A stretch of DNA of 64,000 bases from Flavobacterium sp. ASV13 (GTDB lineage Bacteria; Bacteroidota; Bacteroidia; Flavobacteriales; Flavobacteriaceae): assembly GCF_000745775.1 (NCBI RefSeq), contig NZ_JQJY01000005.1:372001-436000 (forward strand). The letters run 5' to 3'. Each line of letters starts with the position of its first letter. The stretch's first letter is position 1. The notes beneath the pieces are model-generated. The model searched no databases. It saw only the letters and a program-made list of their open reading frames with translations, and was not told where the DNA came from. Positions 53,682-62,542 of the stretch are shown here, piece after piece. The translations under genes and the position numbers were made by a program.

Positions 53682-54902
53682 TTATTTAATTTTTCGCCAT
53701 TCTGGCTTGAATTGTACAGGAACCCAACCATGATTTTCACTATTAATCGTAAATGCAATAACTGACTGAAATCTAGCCAATGTATTTCTAACATTATCTT
53801 TTAAATGCATGATTCCAATAGAAATAGAATATTTACCCTGACTTAAAGGCAAATTATCTAAACTAAAAACAACTTTCATTTCACCTTGAACTTCATCGTA
53901 TTTTATAAAATCATTAAAATTTGAAATTTCAGCAAAGCCACGCTGACTTCCATCATATAAAGCAATATAAACTGATGGATTTTTTACTAATTCATAAAAA
54001 TGCAAACTAATTTCAATTTCAAATTTTGCGTTTTCACTAACAATAATCGAATCATTATTTTCGTGACATACGCCATCTGAATATATTTTTAAATCTTGAA
54101 TTAAAACTTTATCTGTTTTAAAATCTTTAGAGATATCAACTTTAAATTGATTATAATATTCTGTAATACCTGCCGCAACATCATAAGTCTGTAACGCAGT
54201 CTGGCCTTTATGCAACAATAATACTTGATTTACCATCCTGGAAACTTGAGGCATACTATGAGATACAAATAATATAGCGGTATTTTTAAGTAAAACATCA
54301 ATTCGATTAAAACATTTTAGCATGAATCCAACGTCTCCAACTGCCAATACCTCATCAATGATCAATACATCGGGCTCCATTTGAGCTGCAACAGCAAAGC
54401 CCAAACGTACTTTCATACCGCTGCTGTAATTTTGTACCGGCATATCTATAAATTCGCGAATTTCAGCAAAATCAATAATCTCTTCAATTTTTGAATTAAT
54501 TTCATTTTTTGAAAAACCTAAGACGGCGCCATTATTATAAATATTCTCTCTTCCTGTCAAAATTGGATTAAAACCAGCTCCAAGTTCAATTAAGGCACAA
54601 ACTCTTCCTCGCATGGTTACTTTGCCTAAATCTGGATTTATCAGTCCGTTTAATATTTTCAGCAAAGTAGATTTTCCTGCACCATTATGTCCAATCAAAC
54701 CTAGACATTCTCCACGTCTTAATTCAAAATTAATATCTTTTACTGCCCAAAATTCTTTTTTACGCAATTCAGAATTATCATTTTTATTACCTAAAACATT
54801 GGCATATAAATCCTTTAATCCATACCATAAGCTGGTTTTCAAATCTTTGCAAAACTTTTTAGAAAGATGTTCTACTTTTACTAATACTTCGTTATCTTCC
54901 AT
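53682..54902 (-). CDS. wzt: Polysaccharide ABC exporter ATP-binding protein with C-terminal extension
   Basis: ATPase of a Wzm/Wzt-type exporter that moves undecaprenyl-linked polysaccharide across the inner membrane. Walker A GHNGAGKST (71-79), signature YSSGMKVRL (about 158-166), Walker B VLIIDEVLAVGD (about 178-189) and switch His in SHSMPQVS. About 150 residues after position 255 form an extra beta-rich domain (VFSLDNLPLSQGKYSISIGI), matching the carbohydrate-binding domain of Wzt proteins that recognise capped O-antigens. 406 aa. It lies 2 bp after the permease gene. Confidence 0.93.
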   Translation of the reverse strand: MEDNEVLVKVEHLSKKFCKDLKTSLWYGLKDLYANVLGNKNDNSELRKKEFWAVKDINFELRRGECLGLIGHNGAGKSTLLKILNGLINPDLGKVTMRGRVCALIELGAGFNPILTGRENIYNNGAVLGFSKNEINSKIEEIIDFAEIREFIDMPVQNYSSGMKVRLGFAVAAQMEPDVLIIDEVLAVGDVGFMLKCFNRIDVLLKNTAILFVSHSMPQVSRMVNQVLLLHKGQTALQTYDVAAGITEYYNQFKVDISKDFKTDKVLIQDLKIYSDGVCHENNDSIIVSENAKFEIEISLHFYELVKNPSVYIALYDGSQRGFAEISNFNDFIKYDEVQGEMKVVFSLDNLPLSQGKYSISIGIMHLKDNVRNTLARFQSVIAFTINSENHGWVPVQFKPEWRKIK

Positions 54903-54904
54903 AA

Positions 54905-55750
54905 TTAGGCACTCATACGTTCAACAATTATCGGAATAGAAATTCTGTAAAAAACCAGTCCTACAAAAAATAAAGGAATACAGACAGCAAATACTCCAAG
55001 GTAATAAGCCAGATAATCTATATTTTGTCCAAACAATAAATTTCTAGTAGTTAGCAGCAAAGGTGTTAAAGGATTTATTTCCATTAATGTTTTTAACAAT
55101 CCTGTTTTTGGAATTGAGTATACAACTGGTGTTGCATACATTAAAAAACTAAGCCCCATACCAATTATTTTCCCGACATCATTATAAAGCATTCCCAAAG
55201 GAGTTATAAACAAACCAATAGTGGTTCCGAAAAAAATAATTCCTATAAAAGCTAATGGGAATAATAAAATAGAGGAATGAAATCCTACACCGTAAACTAT
55301 TAAAAAAATCAATAACAAAAGAATTTTAACAATACTATTTGAAATCAATTTATATACTCCTGATAAAATTAATGCTTCTTTGGGAAAATTAATTTTGGTA
55401 AGAATTCCTCTGGCTCCATTAGTATTTGACATTGGTGCATTAATAGAATCTGTAACAATAGACCATAAAAGTGTGCCGGCAAATACAAAAACAGGATAAG
55501 GAACTCCAGTATCTGATAATTTAACTGTTCCGGACTTACTTAAAATAATCCAAACTAAAGCAGTTGATAATGGCGTTATAAATGCCCAGATTATGCCTAA
55601 AAAAGATTGACGATATTGCGCTTTGATATCACGAATAGCAAGTTGTTTTGCTAAAAAACGAGAGTTAAACATATCGTTTAGGCTTTCTTTTAAAAGTTTA
55701 TCAATTTTACTAGTATTAGTTTTTTGATAAACTGTGGTTTTTAATTCCAT
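54905..55750 (-). CDS. wzm: Polysaccharide ABC exporter permease
   Basis: ABC-2-type membrane permease of the Wzm/TagG class, partner of the ATPase downstream. The N-terminal amphipathic part (LAKQLAIRDIKAQYRQSFLG) is the typical gate-helix/coupling segment, then six membrane helices, with FGTTIGLFITPLGMLYNDVG and the periplasmic NPLTPLLLTTRNLLFG. 281 aa is standard. It is the first gene of its transcript, with a promoter-like pair upstream and a terminator separating it from the capD-like gene. Confidence 0.93.
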   Translation of the reverse strand: MELKTTVYQKTNTSKIDKLLKESLNDMFNSRFLAKQLAIRDIKAQYRQSFLGIIWAFITPLSTALVWIILSKSGTVKLSDTGVPYPVFVFAGTLLWSIVTDSINAPMSNTNGARGILTKINFPKEALILSGVYKLISNSIVKILLLLIFLIVYGVGFHSSILLFPLAFIGIIFFGTTIGLFITPLGMLYNDVGKIIGMGLSFLMYATPVVYSIPKTGLLKTLMEINPLTPLLLTTRNLLFGQNIDYLAYYLGVFAVCIPLFFVGLVFYRISIPIIVERMSA

Positions 55751-55848
55751 TTAAATTATTAGAATTTTACTTTATTATTTTACTTTTCTTTTAATGAAGA
55801 TTGACGGCGGAAAAGTAATAATATTTTTAACATTTAAAGACATCTATT

Positions 55849-55877
55849 CAAAAATAAAAATCTCACCAAATTAACAA
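55849..55877 (-). promoter_or_regulatory. Candidate promoter for wzm-wzt
   Basis: On the minus strand TTG at 55877-55875 and TATTTTTG at 55856-55849 (exact TAnnTTTG) are 18 bp apart, the expected -33/-7 geometry. The leader to the wzm ATG would be about 90 nt. Confidence 0.5.
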
Positions 55878-55910
55878 GATTTTTACTTGTTTGCGAATTA
55901 TCTTAAAAGC

Positions 55911-55940
55911 AAAAAAGGCGTTTTTAAAAAACACCTTTTT
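55911..55940 (-). terminator. Hairpin terminator after the WbpM/CapD-like gene
   Basis: A 14-bp stem with one mismatch (AAAAAGGTGTTTTT paired with AAAAACGCCTTTTT on the minus strand) ends in a T-run. It lies 38 bp beyond the stop of the dehydratase gene and upstream of the wzm promoter, insulating the two transcripts. Confidence 0.75.
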
Positions 55941-55977
55941 AATTATCATTTAAATTAAATTCAACTTTATATCGTAT

Positions 55978-57951
55978 TTACTTATCCAAAACTTCAAAAG
56001 TAGAATTCATACTCTTAAACTCTGGAACAATTTTTTTCATTTTTGCAACAATATCATCATTGTCATAAAAATCAGCAATACCAATTAACTCATCAATATC
56101 AGTATGCAGACTTTCATATTCATCCTGAATTTCCTGAGCAATCATAATTTTATTATGATAAGTCGGCAAAGTTTTAGATGTATCATTTAATAACTCTTCA
56201 TATAGTTTTTCACCCGGTCTTAAACCAACAATCTTTATCTTGATTTCCTTATCAGGAATAAAACCTGCCAGTTTGATCATTTTTTTAGCCAAATCAATAA
56301 TTCTGACTGGCTTACCCATATCAAATATATAAATCTCACCTCCATTCCCCATTGCTCCAGCTTCAAGAACTAGCTGGCAAGCTTCAGGAATAGTCATAAA
56401 ATATCGAATAATATCTTGATGCGTTATAGTAACAGGTCCACCTGCAGCAATTTGTTTTGTAAACAATGGTACTACAGAACCATTTGAACCTAATACATTA
56501 CCAAAGCGGGTTGTAATAAATTTTGTATTCGTTCCGTTATTTTCAGTTTGATTTTTTAAAAAGAGTGACTGTACATATTTCTCTGCAATACGTTTACTCG
56601 CTCCCATGACATTACTTGGGTTTACTGCTTTATCTGTCGAAACCATTACAAATTTCTTAACACGATATTTACATGACAAATCTGCTAAATTTTTAGTTCC
56701 TTTTATATTTGTCAAAATTGCCTGTGATGGATTTTCTTCCATCAAAGGAACGTGTTTGTATGCTGCAGCATGAAAAACAACATGCGGATTATAATTTTTA
56801 AAAACCTTTTCTAATGCTTTTTTACTTTTCACATCAGCAATTACTGCTACAATTTTTGTTTCTGCTTTTGTAGCAAATGTTTCCAAGCACAAGTTATGTA
56901 ACGGAGTTTCAGCATGATCTAAAATGATTACAACTTTTGGATTAAATCCTAGAACTTGTCGTACTATTTCACTTCCAATTGATCCTGCAGCCCCAGTTAT
57001 AAGTATTGTTTTATCCTTTAACTGTTTAGAGATTGATTTGCTGTCAAGAACGATTGGTTTTCTTTCTAATAAATCCTCAATCTGAATATTTTTAACTTTT
57101 TGTGAAATTTCTTTTTGATTTTCCCAATCTGAAATCAATGGAACAGTATAAACTCTATAGTTAAACTCCAAACATTGATCAACAATAATTAATTGTTCAT
57201 CTTTGGACAAACTTTTATCTGCAATAATAACCCCTTCTGCAGCAACGGATCGCATTAAAGCAGGTAACTTTTTTCTAAGGATTAAGATTGGCAGATCAAG
57301 CATCCTCTTTGATGCATTCTGATTGTTTTTATCGACAAATCCAACTATTTTAAATCGGGAAGGCGTTTCAAATTTTAATGCATTGGCAACAGAAATCGCA
57401 TTTGCATCAGTTCCGTAAATTACTGTTCTAATAAGTTTTGTGTTAGCCTTTTCTGAGAAATACAACTCAAAAGTTTGCTTAACAACCACACGATATAAAA
57501 ACAATCCACAAAAAGATAAAACCAAATTAATAAATAGAGCAGTATTTAAGAAGGCTTTATGTCCTGTATATAATTCAAAAACTAAATTGAAAAATAAAAA
57601 AAACACTAAAACTGACATTTGTGAAAAAAGCAGTTTTATGGCATCAATATAAGAAGAGTGTCTTATAATTCCTGAATAGGTTCGAAATAGCCAGAAAAAG
57701 AATATGTTTACAATTATTAAACTAGAAACAAAGTAAAAGTCATGAGAGGTAATGATATAGCCTAACGCAGTGCCCTCAAACAGCATATAGGTAAAGGTAA
57801 AAGAAAAAACCAAAACCATGATATCTATTGCAACAATTATCCATCTAGGTAAATAGCTAAGGTTATTAATGTGCGCCCTTAGATTCCTAGGTGAAAAGGA
57901 GTTATACAACAAATCGGCTACTTTGGTCTGTTTATCTGTATTCAATTGCAA
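55978..57951 (-). CDS. Membrane-bound nucleotide-sugar 4,6-dehydratase (WbpM/CapD/PglF-like)
   Basis: Acts on UDP-GlcNAc to give the 4-keto-6-deoxy intermediate used for QuiNAc, FucNAc or 4-amino sugars. Four N-terminal membrane helices, a CoA-binding-like Rossmann domain (VIYGTDANAISVANAL), then the SDR domain with GAAGSIGSEIVRQ and the family-specific MxxxK in NVMGASKR, where Met replaces the usual Tyr. 657 aa as in WbpM. The start is a TTG: no ATG lies between the upstream stop (58012-58014) and it, and the next Met is inside a membrane helix. Own promoter-like box; terminator downstream. Confidence 0.92.
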   Translation of the reverse strand: MQLNTDKQTKVADLLYNSFSPRNLRAHINNLSYLPRWIIVAIDIMVLVFSFTFTYMLFEGTALGYIITSHDFYFVSSLIIVNIFFFWLFRTYSGIIRHSSYIDAIKLLFSQMSVLVFFLFFNLVFELYTGHKAFLNTALFINLVLSFCGLFLYRVVVKQTFELYFSEKANTKLIRTVIYGTDANAISVANALKFETPSRFKIVGFVDKNNQNASKRMLDLPILILRKKLPALMRSVAAEGVIIADKSLSKDEQLIIVDQCLEFNYRVYTVPLISDWENQKEISQKVKNIQIEDLLERKPIVLDSKSISKQLKDKTILITGAAGSIGSEIVRQVLGFNPKVVIILDHAETPLHNLCLETFATKAETKIVAVIADVKSKKALEKVFKNYNPHVVFHAAAYKHVPLMEENPSQAILTNIKGTKNLADLSCKYRVKKFVMVSTDKAVNPSNVMGASKRIAEKYVQSLFLKNQTENNGTNTKFITTRFGNVLGSNGSVVPLFTKQIAAGGPVTITHQDIIRYFMTIPEACQLVLEAGAMGNGGEIYIFDMGKPVRIIDLAKKMIKLAGFIPDKEIKIKIVGLRPGEKLYEELLNDTSKTLPTYHNKIMIAQEIQDEYESLHTDIDELIGIADFYDNDDIVAKMKKIVPEFKSMNSTFEVLDK

Positions 57952-57983
57952 TGATTTTGATTTCGCTAAATTTGTAGGTCTTA

Positions 57984-57991
57984 CAAAAATA
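57984..57991 (-). promoter_or_regulatory. Candidate -7 box for the WbpM/CapD-like gene
   Basis: TATTTTTG on the minus strand is an exact TAnnTTTG match, with an implied leader of about 27 nt before the TTG start. No clear -33 TTTG. Confidence 0.38.
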
Positions 57992-58028
57992 CAAATTAAA
58001 CGTTTAAAAAATTATTTCTGTAAGTAAA

Positions 58029-58913
58029 TTAAAATTTAACTCCTTTTCTTTTTTGTTTTAAAAACTCAATTAAATAAGTTCCGTAACCAGATTTTACTAA
58101 AGGAGTTGCAATTTCTTCTAATTGGGCATCATTAATAAAGCCTTGTCTCCAAGCTATCTCCTCAATACATCCAACTTTTAAACCTTGTCTTTCTTCTAAA
58201 ACCTGAACAAATTGTCCTGCTTGCATCAAACTATTGAAAGTTCCTGTATCAAGCCAAGCGGTTCCTCTGCTCAATATACCTACTTTCAATTTTCCTTTTT
58301 CAAGATAAACCTTATTTACATCTGTTATTTCATATTCACCACGAGCACTTGGCTTAATGTTTTTTGCAATTTCAACAACTGAATTGTCATAAAAATAAAG
58401 TCCTGGAACAGCATAATTTGATTTCGGTTCGATAGGTTTTTCTTCAATAGAAATAGCCTTTTTATTTTCATCAAATTCCACTACACCATATCTTTCAGGA
58501 TCAGAAACATGATAAGCAAAAACAACACCTCCCTCAGGATCTGCATTATCTTTTAGTAATTGTTGCATATTTGTTCCAAAGAAAATATTATCTCCAAGCA
58601 CCAAAGCTACCTTATCATTACCAATAAATTCTTCCCCAATCACAAATGCCTGTGCTAATCCATTAGGGATTGCCTGTTCCGCATAACTGAATTTACAACC
58701 AATTGTACTTCCATCGCCAAGAAGCTTTTTAAAGTGAGGTAAATCATGAGGTGTCGAAATTATTAAGATCTCATTAATTCCGGCCATCATCAAAGTTGAT
58801 AAAGGATAATAAATCATTGGCTTATCATATACAGGCATTAATTGTTTACTAACGGCCAATGTTAATGGATGCAATCTAGTGCCAGATCCTCCTGCTAATA
58901 TAATTCCTTTCAT
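58029..58913 (-). CDS. rfbA: Glucose-1-phosphate thymidylyltransferase
   Basis: First enzyme of dTDP-deoxysugar synthesis: glucose-1-phosphate plus dTTP gives dTDP-glucose. The signature [20 protein letters not shown] and [17 protein letters not shown] open the protein; [26 protein letters not shown] and [10 protein letters not shown] follow. 294 aa is exact for RmlA. It lies 54 bp after rfbD. Standard gene order would include rfbB, which is missing from the window. Confidence 0.96.
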   Translation of the reverse strand: MKGIILAGGSGTRLHPLTLAVSKQLMPVYDKPMIYYPLSTLMMAGINEILIISTPHDLPHFKKLLGDGSTIGCKFSYAEQAIPNGLAQAFVIGEEFIGNDKVALVLGDNIFFGTNMQQLLKDNADPEGGVVFAYHVSDPERYGVVEFDENKKAISIEEKPIEPKSNYAVPGLYFYDNSVVEIAKNIKPSARGEYEITDVNKVYLEKGKLKVGILSRGTAWLDTGTFNSLMQAGQFVQVLEERQGLKVGCIEEIAWRQGFINDAQLEEIATPLVKSGYGTYLIEFLKQKRKGVKF

Positions 58914-58967
58914 GTCTTAAAATTTTATTTTTAAATTTTGAATATCTCTCGATCGTATTGAAAGATA

Positions 58968-59813
58968 TTATTCTATCATTTTTTTTAAACTTACCTTATA
59001 ATCTGGAATATTTAAACCATAAACCTTTTTAATTTTCTGTTTATCCAATAATGAATATTTTGGGCGTTTTGCAGGAGTAGGATAAGATATCGATGGAATG
59101 CCCTGAACATCACATTCATATCCTCCAAATTCTTTTATGTCCAACGCAAAATCATACCAACTTATTTCACCTTCATTTGAATAATTGTAGATACCTGGAA
59201 TCCATTCTGGATTTTTCAGAATATCAATCATCGCCTGAGCCAAATCTGCTGCATAAGTTGGAGAACCAATTTGGTCATTTACTACATTGATTGAGTCTCT
59301 TTCCTCCATTAAACGACGCATAGTTTTAACAAAATTATTGCCAAATTTACTATACACCCAGGAGGTTCGTATAATAATCGAATCCGGATTTTCTTTTGTA
59401 CATGCAATTTCTCCGGCTAATTTACTTTCGCCATATATATTGACAGGATTTGTTATTGCTTCTTCATTAAGAGCTACAGATGACAATCCGTCGAAAACAT
59501 AATCTGTCGATACATGAATTAATTTAGCATTATTTTGAAATGAATACACTGCAATTATTTCGACTCCAACATGATTTATTGCAAAGGCTATTTCTTTCTC
59601 GCTTTCGGCTTTGTCAACTGCTGTATACGCACCGCAATTAAAAATAACATCCGGAGCAATATCGTTTAATTGAACTTTCAATAGATCTGGATTATCTAAT
59701 GTTATCTTAGTTCGATCAGCAAAAATCCATTCAAAATCTTTATAATTTTCAGATAAAACCTTCAATTCAGACCCTAACTGTCCGGTTGCTCCTGTAACTA
59801 GAATTTTTTTCAT
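58968..59813 (-). CDS. rfbD: dTDP-4-dehydrorhamnose reductase
   Basis: Last enzyme of dTDP-L-rhamnose synthesis. The NAD(P) motif GATGQLGSEL opens it; NCGAYTAVDKAE, HVSTDYVFDG and the catalytic YGESKLAGE (YxxxK) follow, then the RTSWVYSKFGNNFVKTM block. 281 aa is normal. The stop of rfbC overlaps its ATG by 1 bp. RmlD presence with RmlA and RmlC argues for dTDP-L-rhamnose in the glycan, given an RmlB from elsewhere. Confidence 0.95.
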   Translation of the reverse strand: MKKILVTGATGQLGSELKVLSENYKDFEWIFADRTKITLDNPDLLKVQLNDIAPDVIFNCGAYTAVDKAESEKEIAFAINHVGVEIIAVYSFQNNAKLIHVSTDYVFDGLSSVALNEEAITNPVNIYGESKLAGEIACTKENPDSIIIRTSWVYSKFGNNFVKTMRRLMEERDSINVVNDQIGSPTYAADLAQAMIDILKNPEWIPGIYNYSNEGEISWYDFALDIKEFGGYECDVQGIPSISYPTPAKRPKYSLLDKQKIKKVYGLNIPDYKVSLKKMIE

Positions 59814-60361
59814 TAGAATAAACTATTACAATTTTCAATAAAAGGCAAAACTTGATCTTTTTCCGAAACAATTGCGTCATTTAAATCCATTCCCCAATCA
59901 ATATTTAAAGAAGGATCATCAAATTTGATTCCGCCTTCAGAAGCTTTATTGTAAAATTGGTCACATTTATACATTACCGAAGCTGTTTCACTAATAACCG
60001 AAAATCCATGAGCAAATCCTTGCGGTACCAGCAATTGTTTTTTATTTTCAGCAGAAAGCAAAACCGTAAATGATTTTCCGAAAGTTGGAGAATCTTTTCT
60101 CAAATCTACTGCTACATCAATAATTTCACCCTCTAAAACACGAACTAATTTTGTTTGAGCAAACGGCGGGTTTTGATAATGCAAACCTCTCAAAGTCCCT
60201 TTTTTTGAAAAAGATTGATTGTCTTGAACAAAATCAATATTGATTCCTAAGTCTTCAAATTTAGTTTTACTATAGGCTTCAAAAAAGTAACCTCTCTCAT
60301 CACCAAAAACAGTTGGTTCTACAATTACTAAGTCTTTTATAAATGTCTTTTCTATTTTCAT
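59813..60361 (-). CDS. rfbC: dTDP-4-dehydrorhamnose 3,5-epimerase
   Basis: Cupin epimerase producing dTDP-4-keto-L-rhamnose. FFEAYSKTKFEDLGI, NQSFSKKGTLRGLHYQ with the catalytic His, VRVLEGEIIDVAVDLRKDSP and LVPQGFAHGFSV are the diagnostic blocks. 182 aa matches RmlC. It is 3 bp after the aminotransferase gene and translationally coupled to rfbD. Confidence 0.95.
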   Translation of the reverse strand: MKIEKTFIKDLVIVEPTVFGDERGYFFEAYSKTKFEDLGINIDFVQDNQSFSKKGTLRGLHYQNPPFAQTKLVRVLEGEIIDVAVDLRKDSPTFGKSFTVLLSAENKKQLLVPQGFAHGFSVISETASVMYKCDQFYNKASEGGIKFDDPSLNIDWGMDLNDAIVSEKDQVLPFIENCNSLF

Positions 60362-60364
60362 GCT

Positions 60365-61501
60365 TTATTTTACTTTGTTAAAGAAATTATGTATAACTTC
60401 TTTAATTCTAATTTTATCTTCATTTGTTAAATTTGACCCAGATGGTAAACATAAGCCATTTTCAAATAATTTTTCTGCTATTTTGTTGCCATAATAAGGA
60501 TAATTTTCAAAAAGTGGCTGTAAGTGCATCGGTTTCCACAAGGGACGACATTCTATATTTGCATTATCAAAAGCTAACCTTAAATTTTCTCTTTGACTTT
60601 CTGTTTCTAATAATATCGTATTAAGCCAATAATTCGAAAAAAAATCTTCATTTAAATCATCAAAGAATTCCACTTCTTCAATCTCCTTAAAAATTTCTTT
60701 ATAAAATAAATGATTTTCTCTTCTTAAATTAACATTCTCTTGTAGTATTTTCATTTGTCCAAGGCCAATACCTGCACAAATATTACTCATTCTATAATTA
60801 AAGCCTATTTCACTATGCTGATAATGTACTGCTTTATCTTTTGACTGTGAAGCATAAAAAATAGCTTTATCTTTTGTTACTTCTGAATTAGCAATTAATG
60901 CTCCTCCGCTTGAAGTGGTAATAATTTTGTTTCCATTGAAAGAAAGTACCCCAAAAGCTCCAAAACTGCCACACTTTTTCCCTTTATAACTGCTTCCAAG
61001 AGCTTCTGCACTATCCTCAATAACGGGTATACTATACTTGTCAGCTATGGCATGCACTTCATCTATTTTATAAGGCATTCCATATAAGTGCACTGCTATT
61101 ATTACTTTTGGTTTTTTACCCTTTTGTATTCTGTCCTTAATAGCAATTTCCAGATTTTCGGGACAAATATTCCAGGTTTCAGTTTCACTATCAACAAATA
61201 CAGGAACCGCTTTTTGATATAAAATTGGGTTTGCTGATGCAGCAAATGTCATGCTTTGGCATATTACTTCATCATCTTCTTTAACTCCCAGTAGAATTAA
61301 AGCCAAATGTATCGCTGATGTTCCCGAATTTAATGCCGCTATAAAAGACTGATTCCCAAAATAATTTTGAAGTTCATTCTCAAATTCATTAACATTTGGT
61401 CCGCCAGAAGTAATCCAATTTGTTTTAAGAGCTTTTTGAATATACTCTTGCTCGAAACCACTTTCTTGAGATAATGACAAGTAAATTCTCGTATTATTCA
61501 T
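60365..61501 (-). CDS. DegT/DnrJ/EryC1/StrS family sugar aminotransferase
   Basis: PLP-dependent enzyme that aminates a keto sugar, usually the 4-keto group of a nucleotide sugar. It has ALNSGTSAIHLAL, the phosphate-binding and Asp region VIEDSAEALGS, and the Schiff-base Lys192 in LSFNGNKIITTSSGG. 378 aa. N-terminal IYLSLSQESGFEQEYIQKAL is close to PglE-like members. The likely substrate is the 4-keto sugar made by the WbpM/CapD-like dehydratase, giving a 4-amino-4,6-dideoxy sugar; dTDP-4-keto-6-deoxyglucose is an alternative. Confidence 0.9.
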   Translation of the reverse strand: MNNTRIYLSLSQESGFEQEYIQKALKTNWITSGGPNVNEFENELQNYFGNQSFIAALNSGTSAIHLALILLGVKEDDEVICQSMTFAASANPILYQKAVPVFVDSETETWNICPENLEIAIKDRIQKGKKPKVIIAVHLYGMPYKIDEVHAIADKYSIPVIEDSAEALGSSYKGKKCGSFGAFGVLSFNGNKIITTSSGGALIANSEVTKDKAIFYASQSKDKAVHYQHSEIGFNYRMSNICAGIGLGQMKILQENVNLRRENHLFYKEIFKEIEEVEFFDDLNEDFFSNYWLNTILLETESQRENLRLAFDNANIECRPLWKPMHLQPLFENYPYYGNKIAEKLFENGLCLPSGSNLTNEDKIRIKEVIHNFFNKVK

Positions 61502-61529
61502 TATAAATAATATTTTAAATAACTTTCTT

Positions 61530-62507
61530 TTATTCCGGAGTTATTTGACACGTTCTATTTTTGATTTTAGTTAGCAAATAAAATTTTAAAGAATAAATAA
61601 AAAGCAACGGAATAATCATACTTATAAAAACAATTACAATCTGAACTTTTTGATAAAAAGCAATAACAAAAAAAGAAACAACCGCTTGAATTAATGCATA
61701 ATATAATGAAACTACTCTATGTTGTAATCCATATTCATTACTTAAAATCTGATATAAATGCAATCGATGCGCTTCAAAAATATTCTGTTTCAAATAAAGT
61801 CTATGCAAAATTGTACAAACTGCATCGACTCCATAGACTGCTAAAAACAATAACCAAATCAAAGAATCTGTAACAAGAATAAGCTTTAAAATAAGGTAAA
61901 TTACCCAAAAAGCAATTGCAATACTTCCAACATCGCCAGCAAAACATTTTGCTTTTTTCCTGTAATTAAAAAACAAAAAAACCAAGCTTGCAACCATTGC
62001 ATATTTTATAAAACTTCCATCTGTAAAAAGTTGAATTTTTGTATTTACATACAGCAGAGAACTCATTACAGTAAAAGTATAAAATCCAGTAATTCCATTA
62101 ATTCCATCCATGAAATTATATGCGTTTATCAAGCCTATAGCTAAAACATAAGCAATTATAACACCCCAAATTGGAATTGAATTAAACAACCCCAAATCGA
62201 AGAAAATCAAACTTATGGAAAGAAAATGAATCGAAATTCGCATCTTATTTGACAAACTTTGAATATCATCCCAAAAGCTAACCAAACTAACCAATGTAAT
62301 TCCAGTAAAAAAGAGATAATTAATTTGAATATTTTGTGCAAAATAAAGCAAAGCTGCAAACCAGAAAATTATTCCACCACCACGTAATGTTATTTCTGTA
62401 TGAGAACTTCTATTGTTAGGTTTATCAATAATATTAAAATAATCTGCGACTTTAAAATAAAGTAACATTATGATCATTAAAATAATTAATAGAATTAAGT
62501 ATTGCAT
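61530..62507 (-). CDS. Polyprenyl-phosphate HexNAc-1-phosphate transferase (WecA/WbpL-like)
   Basis: Initiates glycan synthesis by loading an N-acetylhexosamine-1-phosphate on undecaprenyl phosphate. Ordered motifs: IDKPNNRSSHTEITLRGGGI, SFWDDIQSL with the Asp pair, NAYNFMDGINGITG, FAGDVGSIAIAF and the basic loop LHRLYLKQNIFEAHRLHLYQ. About nine to ten membrane helices; 325 aa. The neighbouring WbpV-like reductase suggests QuiNAc/FucNAc-type donor, as for WbpL; GlcNAc-1-P is the alternative. Confidence 0.92.
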   Translation of the reverse strand: MQYLILLIILMIIMLLYFKVADYFNIIDKPNNRSSHTEITLRGGGIIFWFAALLYFAQNIQINYLFFTGITLVSLVSFWDDIQSLSNKMRISIHFLSISLIFFDLGLFNSIPIWGVIIAYVLAIGLINAYNFMDGINGITGFYTFTVMSSLLYVNTKIQLFTDGSFIKYAMVASLVFLFFNYRKKAKCFAGDVGSIAIAFWVIYLILKLILVTDSLIWLLFLAVYGVDAVCTILHRLYLKQNIFEAHRLHLYQILSNEYGLQHRVVSLYYALIQAVVSFFVIAFYQKVQIVIVFISMIIPLLFIYSLKFYLLTKIKNRTCQITPE

Positions 62508-62542
62508 TATTTCAGTATTTTTCTCTTTAATATAATATTTAC

